The position numbers and the translations under genes are program-made. From Hyphomonadaceae bacterium (GTDB lineage Bacteria; Pseudomonadota; Alphaproteobacteria; Caulobacterales; Aquidulcibacteraceae), in assembly GCA_021731005.1 (NCBI GenBank), contig JAKFYF010000300.1, positions 1 through 32,013 on the forward strand: a stretch of DNA of 32,013 nt, given 5' to 3'. The notes under the pieces were generated by a model. It saw nothing but the letters and a program-made list of their open reading frames with translations. It made no database searches and was not told the DNA's origin. Shown one piece after another: positions 8,001-15,038 of the stretch (positions are counted from its first letter, which is position 1; each line of letters starts with the position of its first letter).

Positions 8001-9347
8001 ATGACGCGCGCGTCGCAGCGCTACAGCGCGGTGGCGATCGTCCTGCATTGGGCGATCGCCATCGCCATACTCGGCATGATCCCGCTCGGCTGGTGGATGG
8101 GCGACGCGCTGGAGGTTCGCGACACCCAGGCGCAAGCGATTGCAGCGTTCCAGTTGCACAAATCGATCGGGCTTACCGTGCTGCTTCTGAGCGTCGCGCG
8201 GCTGCTGTGGCGGTTCACGCACCCGGTCCCGGCTTTGCCAGAGGGCATGAAACAATGGGAGCGCCTGGCCGCGATCGCCACCCATTGGGCGTTCTATTTT
8301 ATCATCATAGCCATGCCGTTCACCGGATGGCTCTATGTGTCCACCGGCTGGTCGGCGCACGACGACCGCCCCTTGGAGGTGCCGACGCTTTACTTCGGCC
8401 TGTTCCAGGTTCCGCACCTGTTCGGGCTGTCGCACCTGGCGGAGCAGACCCGCGCCACGCTCGCCGGCCTGTTCGAGAATGTGCACTCCAAGATGGCCTG
8501 GGGCGCGATCGGATTAACGGCGCTGCATGTCGCGGCTGCGCTGAAGCATCAGTTCGTGGACAAGGACGGCGTGCTGGGGCGCATGGTTCCGGGCCTGGAG
8601 AAGGACCCGCAAGGATCGTCGGCGCGCGGCGCGGCGCTCGCAGCCGGGTTTGCCGCCATCGCGCTGGCGGCGCTTGCCGCGCTGTGGACGTTCCAAAACC
8701 CGACAACCGGCGCGATCGCGCCGCCCGCCTCGGTCGTGCACTCCCACGAGGACAGCGCGCACGACGACAATGCTTCTTCCGAAACGCCTGCGGACGATCA
8801 CGCGGACGCTCCGGCGCAAACACCGCCAACCGCCGCCCCCGGCGCGCCGCCGTCATGGACAATTACCCAGGCCGCCAGCTCCATCCGCTTCAGCGGAACC
8901 CATGCGGGTGTCGCCTTCGAAGGCCGTTTTGCTTCCTGGCGCGCCGACATCCGCTTCGATCCAAACAATCTCGAACAATCGTCGGCCGTAGTGACGATCA
9001 ACACCGCCTCTGCCTCCGATGGCGTGCCGTTGCACGATCAAAGCCTGCCGCAGCAGGAATGGTTCGACGCCGCCAACCACCCGACCGCGACGTTCCGCAC
9101 CTCTGCCATCCGCTCGCGCGGCGGCAATGCCTACGAAGCGCGCGGAACCCTCACCGTAAAGGGCCGCCCGATCGCGCTGCGGCTGCCCTTTACGCTCACA
9201 CTCAGCGGCAACCGCGCGAGCATGGACGGCAGCCTGAGCATCGACCGCAAGGACGCCAATCTTGGAATGGCGTCCGACCCGGACGCCGAGTACGTCTCGC
9301 GTGAAATCGCTGTGCGCGTGCATGTCGAGGCGCAACGCGCGCCATGA
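8001..9347 (+). CDS. Cytochrome b561 fused to a YceI domain
   Basis: A 448-residue fusion. Residues about 8-190 are a bacterial cytochrome b561: four membrane segments with candidate haem ligands His16 (VLHWAIA), His53 (QLHKSIG), and His162/His176 (NVHSKMAW, TALHVAAA). An additional membrane segment at about 210-230 is followed by a His/Asp/Glu-rich linker (about 246-268) and a periplasmic YceI domain (about 286-445, with EWFDAANHPTATF and GTLTVKGRPIALRLPF). The b561 part exchanges electrons with the quinone pool; YceI domains bind polyisoprenoid chains. The pairing suggests quinone delivery to, or removal from, the haem protein in the periplasm. It follows the two YceI lipoproteins by one base and overlaps the next gene by ATGA. 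Confidence 0.92.
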   Translation: MTRASQRYSAVAIVLHWAIAIAILGMIPLGWWMGDALEVRDTQAQAIAAFQLHKSIGLTVLLLSVARLLWRFTHPVPALPEGMKQWERLAAIATHWAFYFIIIAMPFTGWLYVSTGWSAHDDRPLEVPTLYFGLFQVPHLFGLSHLAEQTRATLAGLFENVHSKMAWGAIGLTALHVAAALKHQFVDKDGVLGRMVPGLEKDPQGSSARGAALAAGFAAIALAALAALWTFQNPTTGAIAPPASVVHSHEDSAHDDNASSETPADDHADAPAQTPPTAAPGAPPSWTITQAASSIRFSGTHAGVAFEGRFASWRADIRFDPNNLEQSSAVVTINTASASDGVPLHDQSLPQQEWFDAANHPTATFRTSAIRSRGGNAYEARGTLTVKGRPIALRLPFTLTLSGNRASMDGSLSIDRKDANLGMASDPDAEYVSREIAVRVHVEAQRAP

Positions 9348-10261
9348 GCGAGATCGAGCGCGCGGCGGGCATTCTGCGCGCCGGCGGCCTCGTCTGCTTC
9401 CCTACCGAAACCGTCTACGGCCTGGGCGGGGACGCAACCAATCCCCATGCGGCAGCGCGCATCTACGAGGCCAAGGGCAGGCCCCGCTTCAATCCGCTCA
9501 TTGCGCATGTGCTCGATCTCGAAGCGGCGCTGCGTCAGGCCCATTTTCATGCCAAGGCGATCGCGCTGGCGGAAGCGTTCTGGCCCGGGCCGCTGACCAT
9601 CGTCGCGCCGCGCCGCGCCGACAGCAGCGTCGCGGAACTTACCTGCGCTGGGCTCGCGAGCATCGCGCTGCGCGCGCCGGCTCATCCGATAGCGCGCGCG
9701 CTGCTTGAGGCGTTCGCGCGTCCTGTCGCCGCGCCCAGCGCCAACCGCTCCGGCAGGGTGAGCCCCACCACGGCGGCGCATGTGCGCGAGGAACTGGGCG
9801 AGCGCGTGGAGCTCATCCTTGATGGCGGACCCTGCGCGCTTGGGCTTGAATCGACGATCGTCGCGATCGACGCCGCTGGCGGCGCGGTGCTGCTTCGCCC
9901 GGGCGTTGCGCCGCGCGAGGAGATCGAAGCGCTGATCGGACCTCTCGGCGATCCCCGCTCTGGCGGCATCGAGGCGCCGGGCATGCTCGCGAGCCATTAC
10001 GCGCCGCGCGCGGAGCTTCGGCTGCATGCGTCCGCGCCGGAACCGGGCGAAGCCTACCTCGCGTTCGGCGCGGAAGCGCCCGCGGGAGGACTTTCGCTTT
10101 CGCCGACTGGAGATTTGGCGGAGGCCGCCGCCAATCTCTACGCGCACCTGCGCGCTCTCGATGCAACAGGCGTTCCCGCCATCGCGGTGGCCCCAATTCC
10201 CGAGCGCGGGCTGGGCGAGGCCATAAACGACCGCCTCGCGCGCGCCGCCGCCGGGCGCTGA
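9344..10261 (+). CDS. tsaC: L-threonylcarbamoyladenylate synthase, Sua5 type
   Basis: A 305-residue enzyme that makes threonylcarbamoyl-AMP from threonine, bicarbonate and ATP for the t6A modification of tRNAs that read ANN codons. The YrdC/TsaC domain (about 1-195) shows FPTETVYGLGGDA, the KGRPRFNPLIAHV motif, FWPGPLTIV, and APSANRSGRVSPT. The C-terminal Sua5 domain follows the linker PGMLASHYAPRAEL. The ATG overlaps the stop of the b561-YceI gene by four bases, so translation is probably coupled, although no functional link between t6A synthesis and the YceI block is obvious. Cytoplasmic; expected to be essential. Confidence 0.95.
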   Translation: MSEIERAAGILRAGGLVCFPTETVYGLGGDATNPHAAARIYEAKGRPRFNPLIAHVLDLEAALRQAHFHAKAIALAEAFWPGPLTIVAPRRADSSVAELTCAGLASIALRAPAHPIARALLEAFARPVAAPSANRSGRVSPTTAAHVREELGERVELILDGGPCALGLESTIVAIDAAGGAVLLRPGVAPREEIEALIGPLGDPRSGGIEAPGMLASHYAPRAELRLHASAPEPGEAYLAFGAEAPAGGLSLSPTGDLAEAAANLYAHLRALDATGVPAIAVAPIPERGLGEAINDRLARAAAGR

Positions 10262-10275
10262 TACCCGGACCGTTC

Positions 10276-10361
10276 TTGGACCGGCGTCCTCGCCAGCGTC
10301 AGTTTGCACGCGCCATCAGCCGTTATGAGAAAAGACGCCGGCGAGGACGCCGGCGGACCAA
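10276..10361. repeat. Dispersed inverted repeat, family B
   Basis: Left arm 10276-10294 and right arm 10340-10361 share an exact 14-bp complementary core (GGCGAGGACGCCGG in the right arm) and TTGGA/CCAA outer edges, separated by a 45-base spacer. The same motif, with GAGGGC in place of GAGGAC, forms the 19-bp arms at 25408-25426 and 25468-25486. It fills nearly the whole gap between tsaC and the FAD-linked oxidase gene. Confidence 0.6.
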
Positions 10362-10370
10362 GGCGTGCGC

Positions 10371-10376
10371 TATAAT
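10371..10376 (+). promoter_or_regulatory. Candidate -10 element for a leaderless transcript
   Basis: A perfect TATAAT ends six bases before the ATG at 10383. If it acts as a -10 hexamer, transcription would start at or next to the ATG, giving a leaderless mRNA. This fits the lack of a usable Shine-Dalgarno sequence before that ATG. No convincing -35 hexamer is visible 16-18 bases upstream, where the family B repeat ends. Confidence 0.35.
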
Positions 10377-10382
10377 GGTCTC

Positions 10383-11768
10383 ATGAACGACCTTTACGCC
10401 AAGCTCGCAGCCCTCTTGGGCCCCAAGGGCCACACAACAGATGCTGAAATAATCGCCCCGCACCTCAAGGAATGGCGTGGCCGCTATCAGGGCAGCACCC
10501 CGTTCCTGGCGATGCCCGCCAGCACCGAGGAAGTAGCGGCGATGATGCGCCTGTGCGCGCAAGCGGGCGCGGCGATCACCACGCAGGGCGGCAATACCGG
10601 GCTCGTCGGCGGGCAAATTCCGCAGGGCGAAGTGCTGCTGTCAACCAAACGAATGGACCGCATCCGCGCCATCGACGCCGCCAACGATTCGCTCATCGCC
10701 GAGGCCGGCGCAGTACTTGCGGTAGCGCAACAAACGGCCGCCGATTCGGGGCGGCGATTCCCTTTGAGCCTCGCCAGCGAAGGCAGCGCCACGATCGGGG
10801 GCCTCATTTCCACAAACGCGGGAGGCGTGCATGTGATGCGCTACGGCATGATGAGAGAGCAGGTCTTGGGCCTCGAGATCGTGCTCGCCGACGGGCGCGT
10901 CATGCACGGACTGAAGGGCCTGCGTAAGGACAATACCGGCTACGACCTGAAGCAGCTCTTCATCGGCGCGGAGGGCACCCTCGGCATCGTCACCGCCGCC
11001 AATCTGAGGCTCGTCCCGATCGCGGCGGCGCGAGAGTTGGCGGTCGCCAGCGTGCGCTCGCCGAGCCAAGCACTCGCCCTCTTGCACCGGCTCAAGGGAG
11101 CGACCGGCGCTGTCTCGGCGTTTGAAATGATGAACCGCCTGGGCGTCGAGCTTACCGTGAAGAATGTCGCGGGCGTGCGCGATCGGCTGCCGGGCGCGGC
11201 CCTGCTGACGCTGATCGAATTCGAGGCGGCGCATGGGGCGGGCCTGCGCGAAGCGCTCGAAGGCGCCCTCGCCGCGGCGCTGGAAGCGGGCGAGATCGAA
11301 ACCGCGCTGATCGCTGAAAACTCAAGCCAGACAAGGGATTTCTGGGCGCTGCGGGAGGCGATGTCGGCGGGGCACAAGCCCGAGGGAGCGCAAGTCAGCC
11401 ACGATATCAGCGTGCCGGTGTCGCAAACGCCGGCCTTCCTTGAACAAGCCGAAGCGCGAATGAACCGGATCTGTCCTGGTGTGCGCATCGTCGCCTTCGG
11501 ACACATGGGCGACGGCAACCTCCACTACACTTTGATCGCGCCCCTCGGCGCCGCGGCGGCCGCCTTCCCCGCCGAGGCGCTGACCCAAGCCGTGTTCGAA
11601 ACCGCGGCCAAGCTGGACGGCTCGATCTCGGCCGAGCACGGCATCGGCGTCGCCCGCAAGGGCGACCTGATCCGCTTCAAGGATCCCGAATCGCTCTCGC
11701 TCATGCGCGCCATCAAGCGCACGCTCGACCCCGCGAACCTGATGAACCCGCGCGTGCTGATCGAGTGA
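10383..11768 (+). CDS. FAD-linked oxidase (D-2-hydroxyacid dehydrogenase, GlcD-like)
   Basis: A 461-residue protein of the VAO/PCMH flavin-oxidase family, closest in pattern to D-2-hydroxyglutarate or D-lactate dehydrogenases. The N-terminal FAD domain shows TQGGNTGLVGGQ (pyrophosphate loop) and SEGSATIGGLISTNAGGV. RKDNTGYDLKQLFIGAEGTLGIVT is the family hallmark. The C-terminal half carries the metal/substrate segment AFGHMGDGNLHY and the closing SAEHGIGVARKGDL and LDPANLMNPR. It oxidises a D-2-hydroxyacid to the 2-oxoacid and passes electrons to ETF or quinone; which acid cannot be read from sequence. No GlcE/GlcF partners are adjacent. The ATG at 10383 is preferred over an in-frame GTG at 10365. 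Confidence 0.92.
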   Translation: MNDLYAKLAALLGPKGHTTDAEIIAPHLKEWRGRYQGSTPFLAMPASTEEVAAMMRLCAQAGAAITTQGGNTGLVGGQIPQGEVLLSTKRMDRIRAIDAANDSLIAEAGAVLAVAQQTAADSGRRFPLSLASEGSATIGGLISTNAGGVHVMRYGMMREQVLGLEIVLADGRVMHGLKGLRKDNTGYDLKQLFIGAEGTLGIVTAANLRLVPIAAARELAVASVRSPSQALALLHRLKGATGAVSAFEMMNRLGVELTVKNVAGVRDRLPGAALLTLIEFEAAHGAGLREALEGALAAALEAGEIETALIAENSSQTRDFWALREAMSAGHKPEGAQVSHDISVPVSQTPAFLEQAEARMNRICPGVRIVAFGHMGDGNLHYTLIAPLGAAAAAFPAEALTQAVFETAAKLDGSISAEHGIGVARKGDLIRFKDPESLSLMRAIKRTLDPANLMNPRVLIE

Positions 11769-11935
11769 GTCACGGCGCATCGAATCGCGTTTCGCGCCGC
11801 GCGCACGCGCCGACTCACAGCGTTCGCATTGTGGCAAATTCGCCTCGCAGAATTTTTTCGGTGGCAATTATCCTTGCGCATGACATTATGAAGACGTACT
11901 GCGGCTCGTCGCCGTGACAACAGAGGAGCCAGGGC

Positions 11936-12064
11936 ATGGCTAGGAAAGCAAAGAAGGCAGCCAAGAAGGTTGCGAAGAAGGCAGCAAAGAAAGCGCCGAG
12001 AAAGAAGGCAGCCAAGAAGGCGCCGCGCAAGTCCGCCAAGAAGAAGAAGGCGGCGAAGCGGTAG
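11936..12064 (+). CDS. Histone-H1-like lysine/alanine-rich peptide, 42 residues
   Basis: A 42-residue peptide made almost only of Lys, Ala, Arg and Pro, beginning MARKAKKAAKKVAKKAAKK and ending KKKKAAKR, with two APRK units. This is the composition of eukaryotic H1 tails and of bacterial H1-like or AlgP-like DNA-binding proteins, so binding to DNA or RNA as a nucleoid-compacting peptide is the likely role. The start is supported by GAGGAG eight bases upstream. The gene is flanked by its own 167-base upstream gap and a strong intrinsic terminator at 12131-12167, so it appears to be a separate transcription unit. In 11769-11935 I see AT-rich stretches that could hold a promoter but no clear hexamer pair. 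Confidence 0.85.
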   Translation: MARKAKKAAKKVAKKAAKKAPRKKAAKKAPRKSAKKKKAAKR

Positions 12065-12130
12065 AGCCGCCGGGCGCAACCCGCCGATACGCGGCGCGCC
12101 CCAACAACAGAACAAGGGCGACAGCCCAAG

Positions 12131-12167
12131 AGATGCGCGGCGCGAGAGCGTCGCGCATCTTCGTTTT
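12131..12167 (+). terminator. Intrinsic terminator of the histone-like gene
   Basis: A 9-bp perfect outer stem, AGATGCGCG (12131-12139) with CGCGCATCT (12152-12160), continues through a G-U pair and three more pairs to a GAGA tetraloop (12144-12147). It is followed by TCGTTTT. It lies 67 bases after the stop of the 42-residue peptide gene and before the UPF0016 gene. Confidence 0.85.
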
Positions 12168-12211
12168 GGCGGACGCTTGCGTCCACGCGCGCGCTGGCCT
12201 AGCGCAATCGC

Positions 12212-12490
12212 ATGACCGCCTTTCTGACCGTATTTCTTTCCGTTTTCGTCGCTGAATTGGGTGACAAAACCCAGATCGCCACCGCTTTGTTCGCCGCCGA
12301 CGAGGGCCGCTCCAAGTGGCTGGTTTTCCTCGCTTCTTCCTGCGCCCTGGTGGCATCCGCCGGCATCGCCACGCTCGCCGGCTCGATCGCGCGCGACTAT
12401 GTCGAGGGCCCGATGCTGAAACTCGTCGCTGGCATGGGTTTCATCGCCATTGGCGCCTTTATTCTATGGAGCGCGCTGAAACCCGCATGA
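12212..12490 (+). CDS. Half-size UPF0016 (TMEM165/GDT1) family transporter
   Basis: A 92-residue membrane protein with one UPF0016 repeat: membrane segment 1 carrying the ion-binding motif ELGDKTQ (residues 15-21), a short polar loop (ADEGRSKW), and two further hydrophobic segments ending ILWSALK. Full-size family members have two such repeats in about 190 residues and move Mn2+ or Ca2+, with the acidic residues of both motifs forming the cation site. A single-repeat protein would have to work as a dimer. The reading frame ends cleanly in the ATGA overlap with the NUDIX gene, so this is not an obvious truncation. Confidence 0.88.
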   Translation: MTAFLTVFLSVFVAELGDKTQIATALFAADEGRSKWLVFLASSCALVASAGIATLAGSIARDYVEGPMLKLVAGMGFIAIGAFILWSALKPA

Positions 12491-12924
12491 GCGAGCGCGG
12501 ACCTGTCGTCGCTGTCGGCGTCGTGTGCCTGCGCGGCGACGACGTACTTCTGATTCGGCGCGGAGCCCCGCCGTTCGAGAATCAGTGGTCGCTGCCCGGC
12601 GGGCGAATCGAATGGGGCGAACGCGCCCGCGACGCCGCCTTGCGCGAACTCAAGGAAGAAACCGGCTGCGATGCCGAGATCCTCGCGCTCATCGATGTGG
12701 TCGACGCGGTGATGACCGCCCGCTCGGGCGGCGAGCCCGACTCCCGTGAGCCCTGGGGCCATTACGTGCTGATCGACTTTGCCGCGCGCTGGGTCGCGGG
12801 CGAACCCGCCGCCGGAGACGACGCCCGCGAGGCCCGCTTCTTCGCGCCCGCGGAAATCGAGGTGCTGGGGCTGTGGGAGGAAACGCTGCGGGTGATCGAA
12901 ACGGCGCGGGGCGGCGTCAAGTAA
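12487..12924 (+). CDS. NUDIX hydrolase
   Basis: A 145-residue NUDIX protein. The Nudix box is complete from GGRIEWGE to RELKEETG (about residues 38-60), with the Mg2+-binding EExG part intact. The N-terminal strand (VVAVGVVCLRGDDVLLIRRG) and WSLPGGR lead-in are typical of ADP-ribose or nucleotide-sugar pyrophosphatases and of NUDIX 'ADP-ribose/8-oxo-dGTP' types; the substrate cannot be decided here. The ATG overlaps the stop of the UPF0016 gene by four bases, so the two are translated together. Confidence 0.92.
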   Translation: MSERGPVVAVGVVCLRGDDVLLIRRGAPPFENQWSLPGGRIEWGERARDAALRELKEETGCDAEILALIDVVDAVMTARSGGEPDSREPWGHYVLIDFAARWVAGEPAAGDDAREARFFAPAEIEVLGLWEETLRVIETARGGVK

Positions 12925-13023
12925 ACTTCGCCATCGCCCAATCGGGGCCCAAGGAACGTTGCAAGCCTCGTTCCGCGCACTAAGGTGAACTCACTCGCGA
13001 CTGGCGGGCCCAAGGGGAGAAAC

Positions 13024-13485
13024 ATGAAAAAATTGCTTGTTGTGGCGCTGCTCGCGCCACTGGCCGCTTGCGCGACCATTACGCGGGGAACAACCCAAGC
13101 ATTCACCGTCGAGACAGAGCCGAACGGCGCTACGGTCAGCACCAGTAACGGCCTGAACTGCCCATCGACGCCCTGCACGTTCGCTCGAGTGCCTCGCGAA
13201 TCCGAGTTCACGGTCACCATCAGCAAGCCAGGCTATCGTACAACGACCCATACGGTCACGCACGAAACCGCCGGGGGCGGTGGCGCGGCGATGGCGGGGA
13301 ATGTCCTGGTCGGAGGCCTCATAGGCGCCGCCATCGACGGCAATAACGGGGCCACGCAAAATCTCGTGCCAAACCCCTTGCACGTGGTGATGGAGGCTGA
13401 GGCAGCCGCCGCTGCGGCGCCAGTGGAAGCCGCTGCTGCCGCCCCCGCGCCCGCGCCAGAAATCCAGCCCGCACCAGCAAACTAG
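13024..13485 (+). CDS. Lipoprotein with PEGA-like domain
   Basis: A 153-residue lipoprotein: signal peptide with lipobox LAAC (Cys16), then a region (about 25-75) that reads as a PEGA-type beta domain (VETEPNGATVSTSNGLNCPSTPC, then FTVTISKPGYRT). A glycine/alanine-rich hydrophobic stretch follows (GGGGAAMAGNVLVGGLIGAAID), and then an Ala/Pro-rich tail. PEGA-like lipoproteins of this size are common in proteobacteria with no known function; envelope location is the only safe statement. AAGGGGAG precedes the ATG; an upstream in-frame start at 12985 would bury the signal peptide and is rejected. The 99-base upstream gap contains the inverted pair GGAACG/CGTTCC (12954-12975). Confidence 0.8.
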   Translation: MKKLLVVALLAPLAACATITRGTTQAFTVETEPNGATVSTSNGLNCPSTPCTFARVPRESEFTVTISKPGYRTTTHTVTHETAGGGGAAMAGNVLVGGLIGAAIDGNNGATQNLVPNPLHVVMEAEAAAAAAPVEAAAAAPAPAPEIQPAPAN

Positions 13486-13546
13486 AATCGGCGCCTTTAC
13501 ACGCGGCGGCCAGGAAGGGATGCTCGCCTCCTTAAGGAGACGGGTC

Positions 13547-14767
13547 ATGAGAATCTTGGTCGCCGCGTTTGCCGCGGCGCTTCTGTTCGCCAACACGGCC
13601 GACGCCCGCAGCTGGCGCATTCGCCCGGGCCCCACCGCCGAGCAAGCGTTGCAGACCGCGTTGATCGAAGCCCGCCCCGGCGACACGATCCGGCTTGCGC
13701 GCGGGCGCTTCGAGCTGAGCGGTGGGCTTTCGCTCGATGTCGACCGCGTGACCATACGCGGCGAGGGCGAGGACAAATCCATCCTCTCCTTCACTAACCA
13801 GCGCCGCGGCGCCGAGGGCCTGCTGGTCACCTCCGACGGCGTTCTGCTGCGCGACTTCGCGGTTGAGAACACGCGCGGCGACGCCATCAAGGTGCGCGAT
13901 TGTACGGGGATCACCTTTCGCGGCGTACGCGCGGAATGGACCCGCGGCCCCAATCCCGAAAACGGCGCCTACGGCCTCTATCCGGTCAATTGCACCAACG
14001 TGCTGATCCGCGATTCGATCGCGCGCGGCGCCTCCGACGCCGGCATTTACGTGGGCCAATCGCGCAACATCATCGTGCGCGACAATGTCGCCGAACTGAA
14101 CGTCGCCGGCATCGAGATCGAAAACAGCTTCAACGCCGACGTGTTCGACAACGTCACGACCCGCAACACCGGCGGCATCCTGGTGTTCGATCTGCCCGGC
14201 CTGCAGCAAATGGGCGGCCATTCGGTGCGGGTGTTCAAGAACGAAATCACCGGCAACAACACGCCGAATTTCGCGCCCGCGGGCAATATCGTGGCCAGCG
14301 TCCCCGCCGGCACCGGCGTGCTGATCATGGCGACGCGCAACGTGCACGTGTTCGACAACGAGATCGGCGATAACGGCACAACCAACGTGCTGGTCACCGC
14401 CTATCGCAACGAGTTTCAGGACGCCAATTACAACCCGCTGCCGCGCGACATCATGATCCGCGACAATCGCTTCGGGAACACCGGTTTTTCGCCCGCCGGC
14501 GACCTGGCTGCACTGGCGCAGGCGGGCGTGACGCTGCCGGATGTGCTGTGGGACGGGGCTTCGCTCTATTCCTCGCGCGGGACCCCGCGCAGCGAAAACG
14601 TGCGCATCGTTGTGCGCGAGAACCGTTCAGCGCGAACCGGGCAGGCGAGCTTCCTTTCGCTTGGGGTGCCCGTAGCTGGAGCGCCGCTCTCGGAAGCCGC
14701 GCCCGACCCGACGTTTCCGCCGCTGCTGGCGGTCGCCGAGCCGGAGGAAGTGAAGATCAGGGATTGA
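13547..14767 (+). CDS. Periplasmic parallel beta-helix protein (TIGR03805-like)
   Basis: A 406-residue secreted protein. The signal peptide probably ends after ANTADA; the body is a right-handed parallel beta-helix with repeated turn patterns such as NTRGDAIKVRDCTGITFRGV, NGAYGLYPVNCTNVLIRDS, DAGIYVGQSRNIIVRDN and GIEIENSFNADVFDN. This is the PbH1/NosD-like layout used by pectate lyases, C5-epimerases and surface proteins. With the next gene it makes the gene pair known in Shewanella and Hyphomonas, where neither protein has an assigned role. TAAGGAG before the ATG supports this start over the Met nine codons upstream. Between the pair lies a palindromic repeat (14860-14983). Confidence 0.85.
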   Translation: MRILVAAFAAALLFANTADARSWRIRPGPTAEQALQTALIEARPGDTIRLARGRFELSGGLSLDVDRVTIRGEGEDKSILSFTNQRRGAEGLLVTSDGVLLRDFAVENTRGDAIKVRDCTGITFRGVRAEWTRGPNPENGAYGLYPVNCTNVLIRDSIARGASDAGIYVGQSRNIIVRDNVAELNVAGIEIENSFNADVFDNVTTRNTGGILVFDLPGLQQMGGHSVRVFKNEITGNNTPNFAPAGNIVASVPAGTGVLIMATRNVHVFDNEIGDNGTTNVLVTAYRNEFQDANYNPLPRDIMIRDNRFGNTGFSPAGDLAALAQAGVTLPDVLWDGASLYSSRGTPRSENVRIVVRENRSARTGQASFLSLGVPVAGAPLSEAAPDPTFPPLLAVAEPEEVKIRD

Positions 14768-14859
14768 TATGCAGAAGATTGAAAACTCGATGGCAGCAAC
14801 CGACGTGGGCGACTGGGCCGAGCAAATATTCGTCCCGGCGATGGACGCGTCAGTCCGTC

Positions 14860-14983
14860 CTCCCCCGATAGGGGGAGGTGGCGCGCGCGAAGCGCGCGAC
14901 GGAGGGGTGGACGCTGGCTTTGCAGGCAGCGGCGTTTCCCCCTCAGTCAGCCGCTTCGCGCCTGACAGCTCCTATCGGGGGAG
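14860..14983. repeat. Palindromic repeat, family A, copy 2 with 13-bp terminal inverted repeats
   Basis: An element bounded by exact 13-bp inverted repeats, CTCCCCCGATAGG (14860-14872) and CCTATCGGGGGAG (14971-14983). The left end is itself a hairpin with arms CCTCCCCC (14859-14866) and GGGGGAGG (14871-14878) and a GATA loop, followed by a second small palindrome of GCGCGC/GCGCGC type. It is the best-preserved member of the family also present at 84-180 and 25512-25560. The rest of the 271-base gap between the two genes (14768-15038) has no convincing gene. Confidence 0.7.
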
Positions 14984-15038
14984 CACGGGCGTCCCTAAGT
15001 TTGAGCCTCTGGGGCGGGTGAGCTCGGCTTGAATCGCC

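Noticed and set aside
12954-12975. Stress sigma factor (EcfG) promoter before the PEGA-like lipoprotein gene
   Set aside because: GGAAC and CGTT are both present but only 11 bases apart instead of 16-17; it is better read as a small inverted repeat.
14769-15032. 87-codon open frame between the beta-helix and diheme cytochrome genes
   Set aside because: It starts just after the upstream stop, but two thirds of it is the family A repeat read as protein; no recognisable domain.
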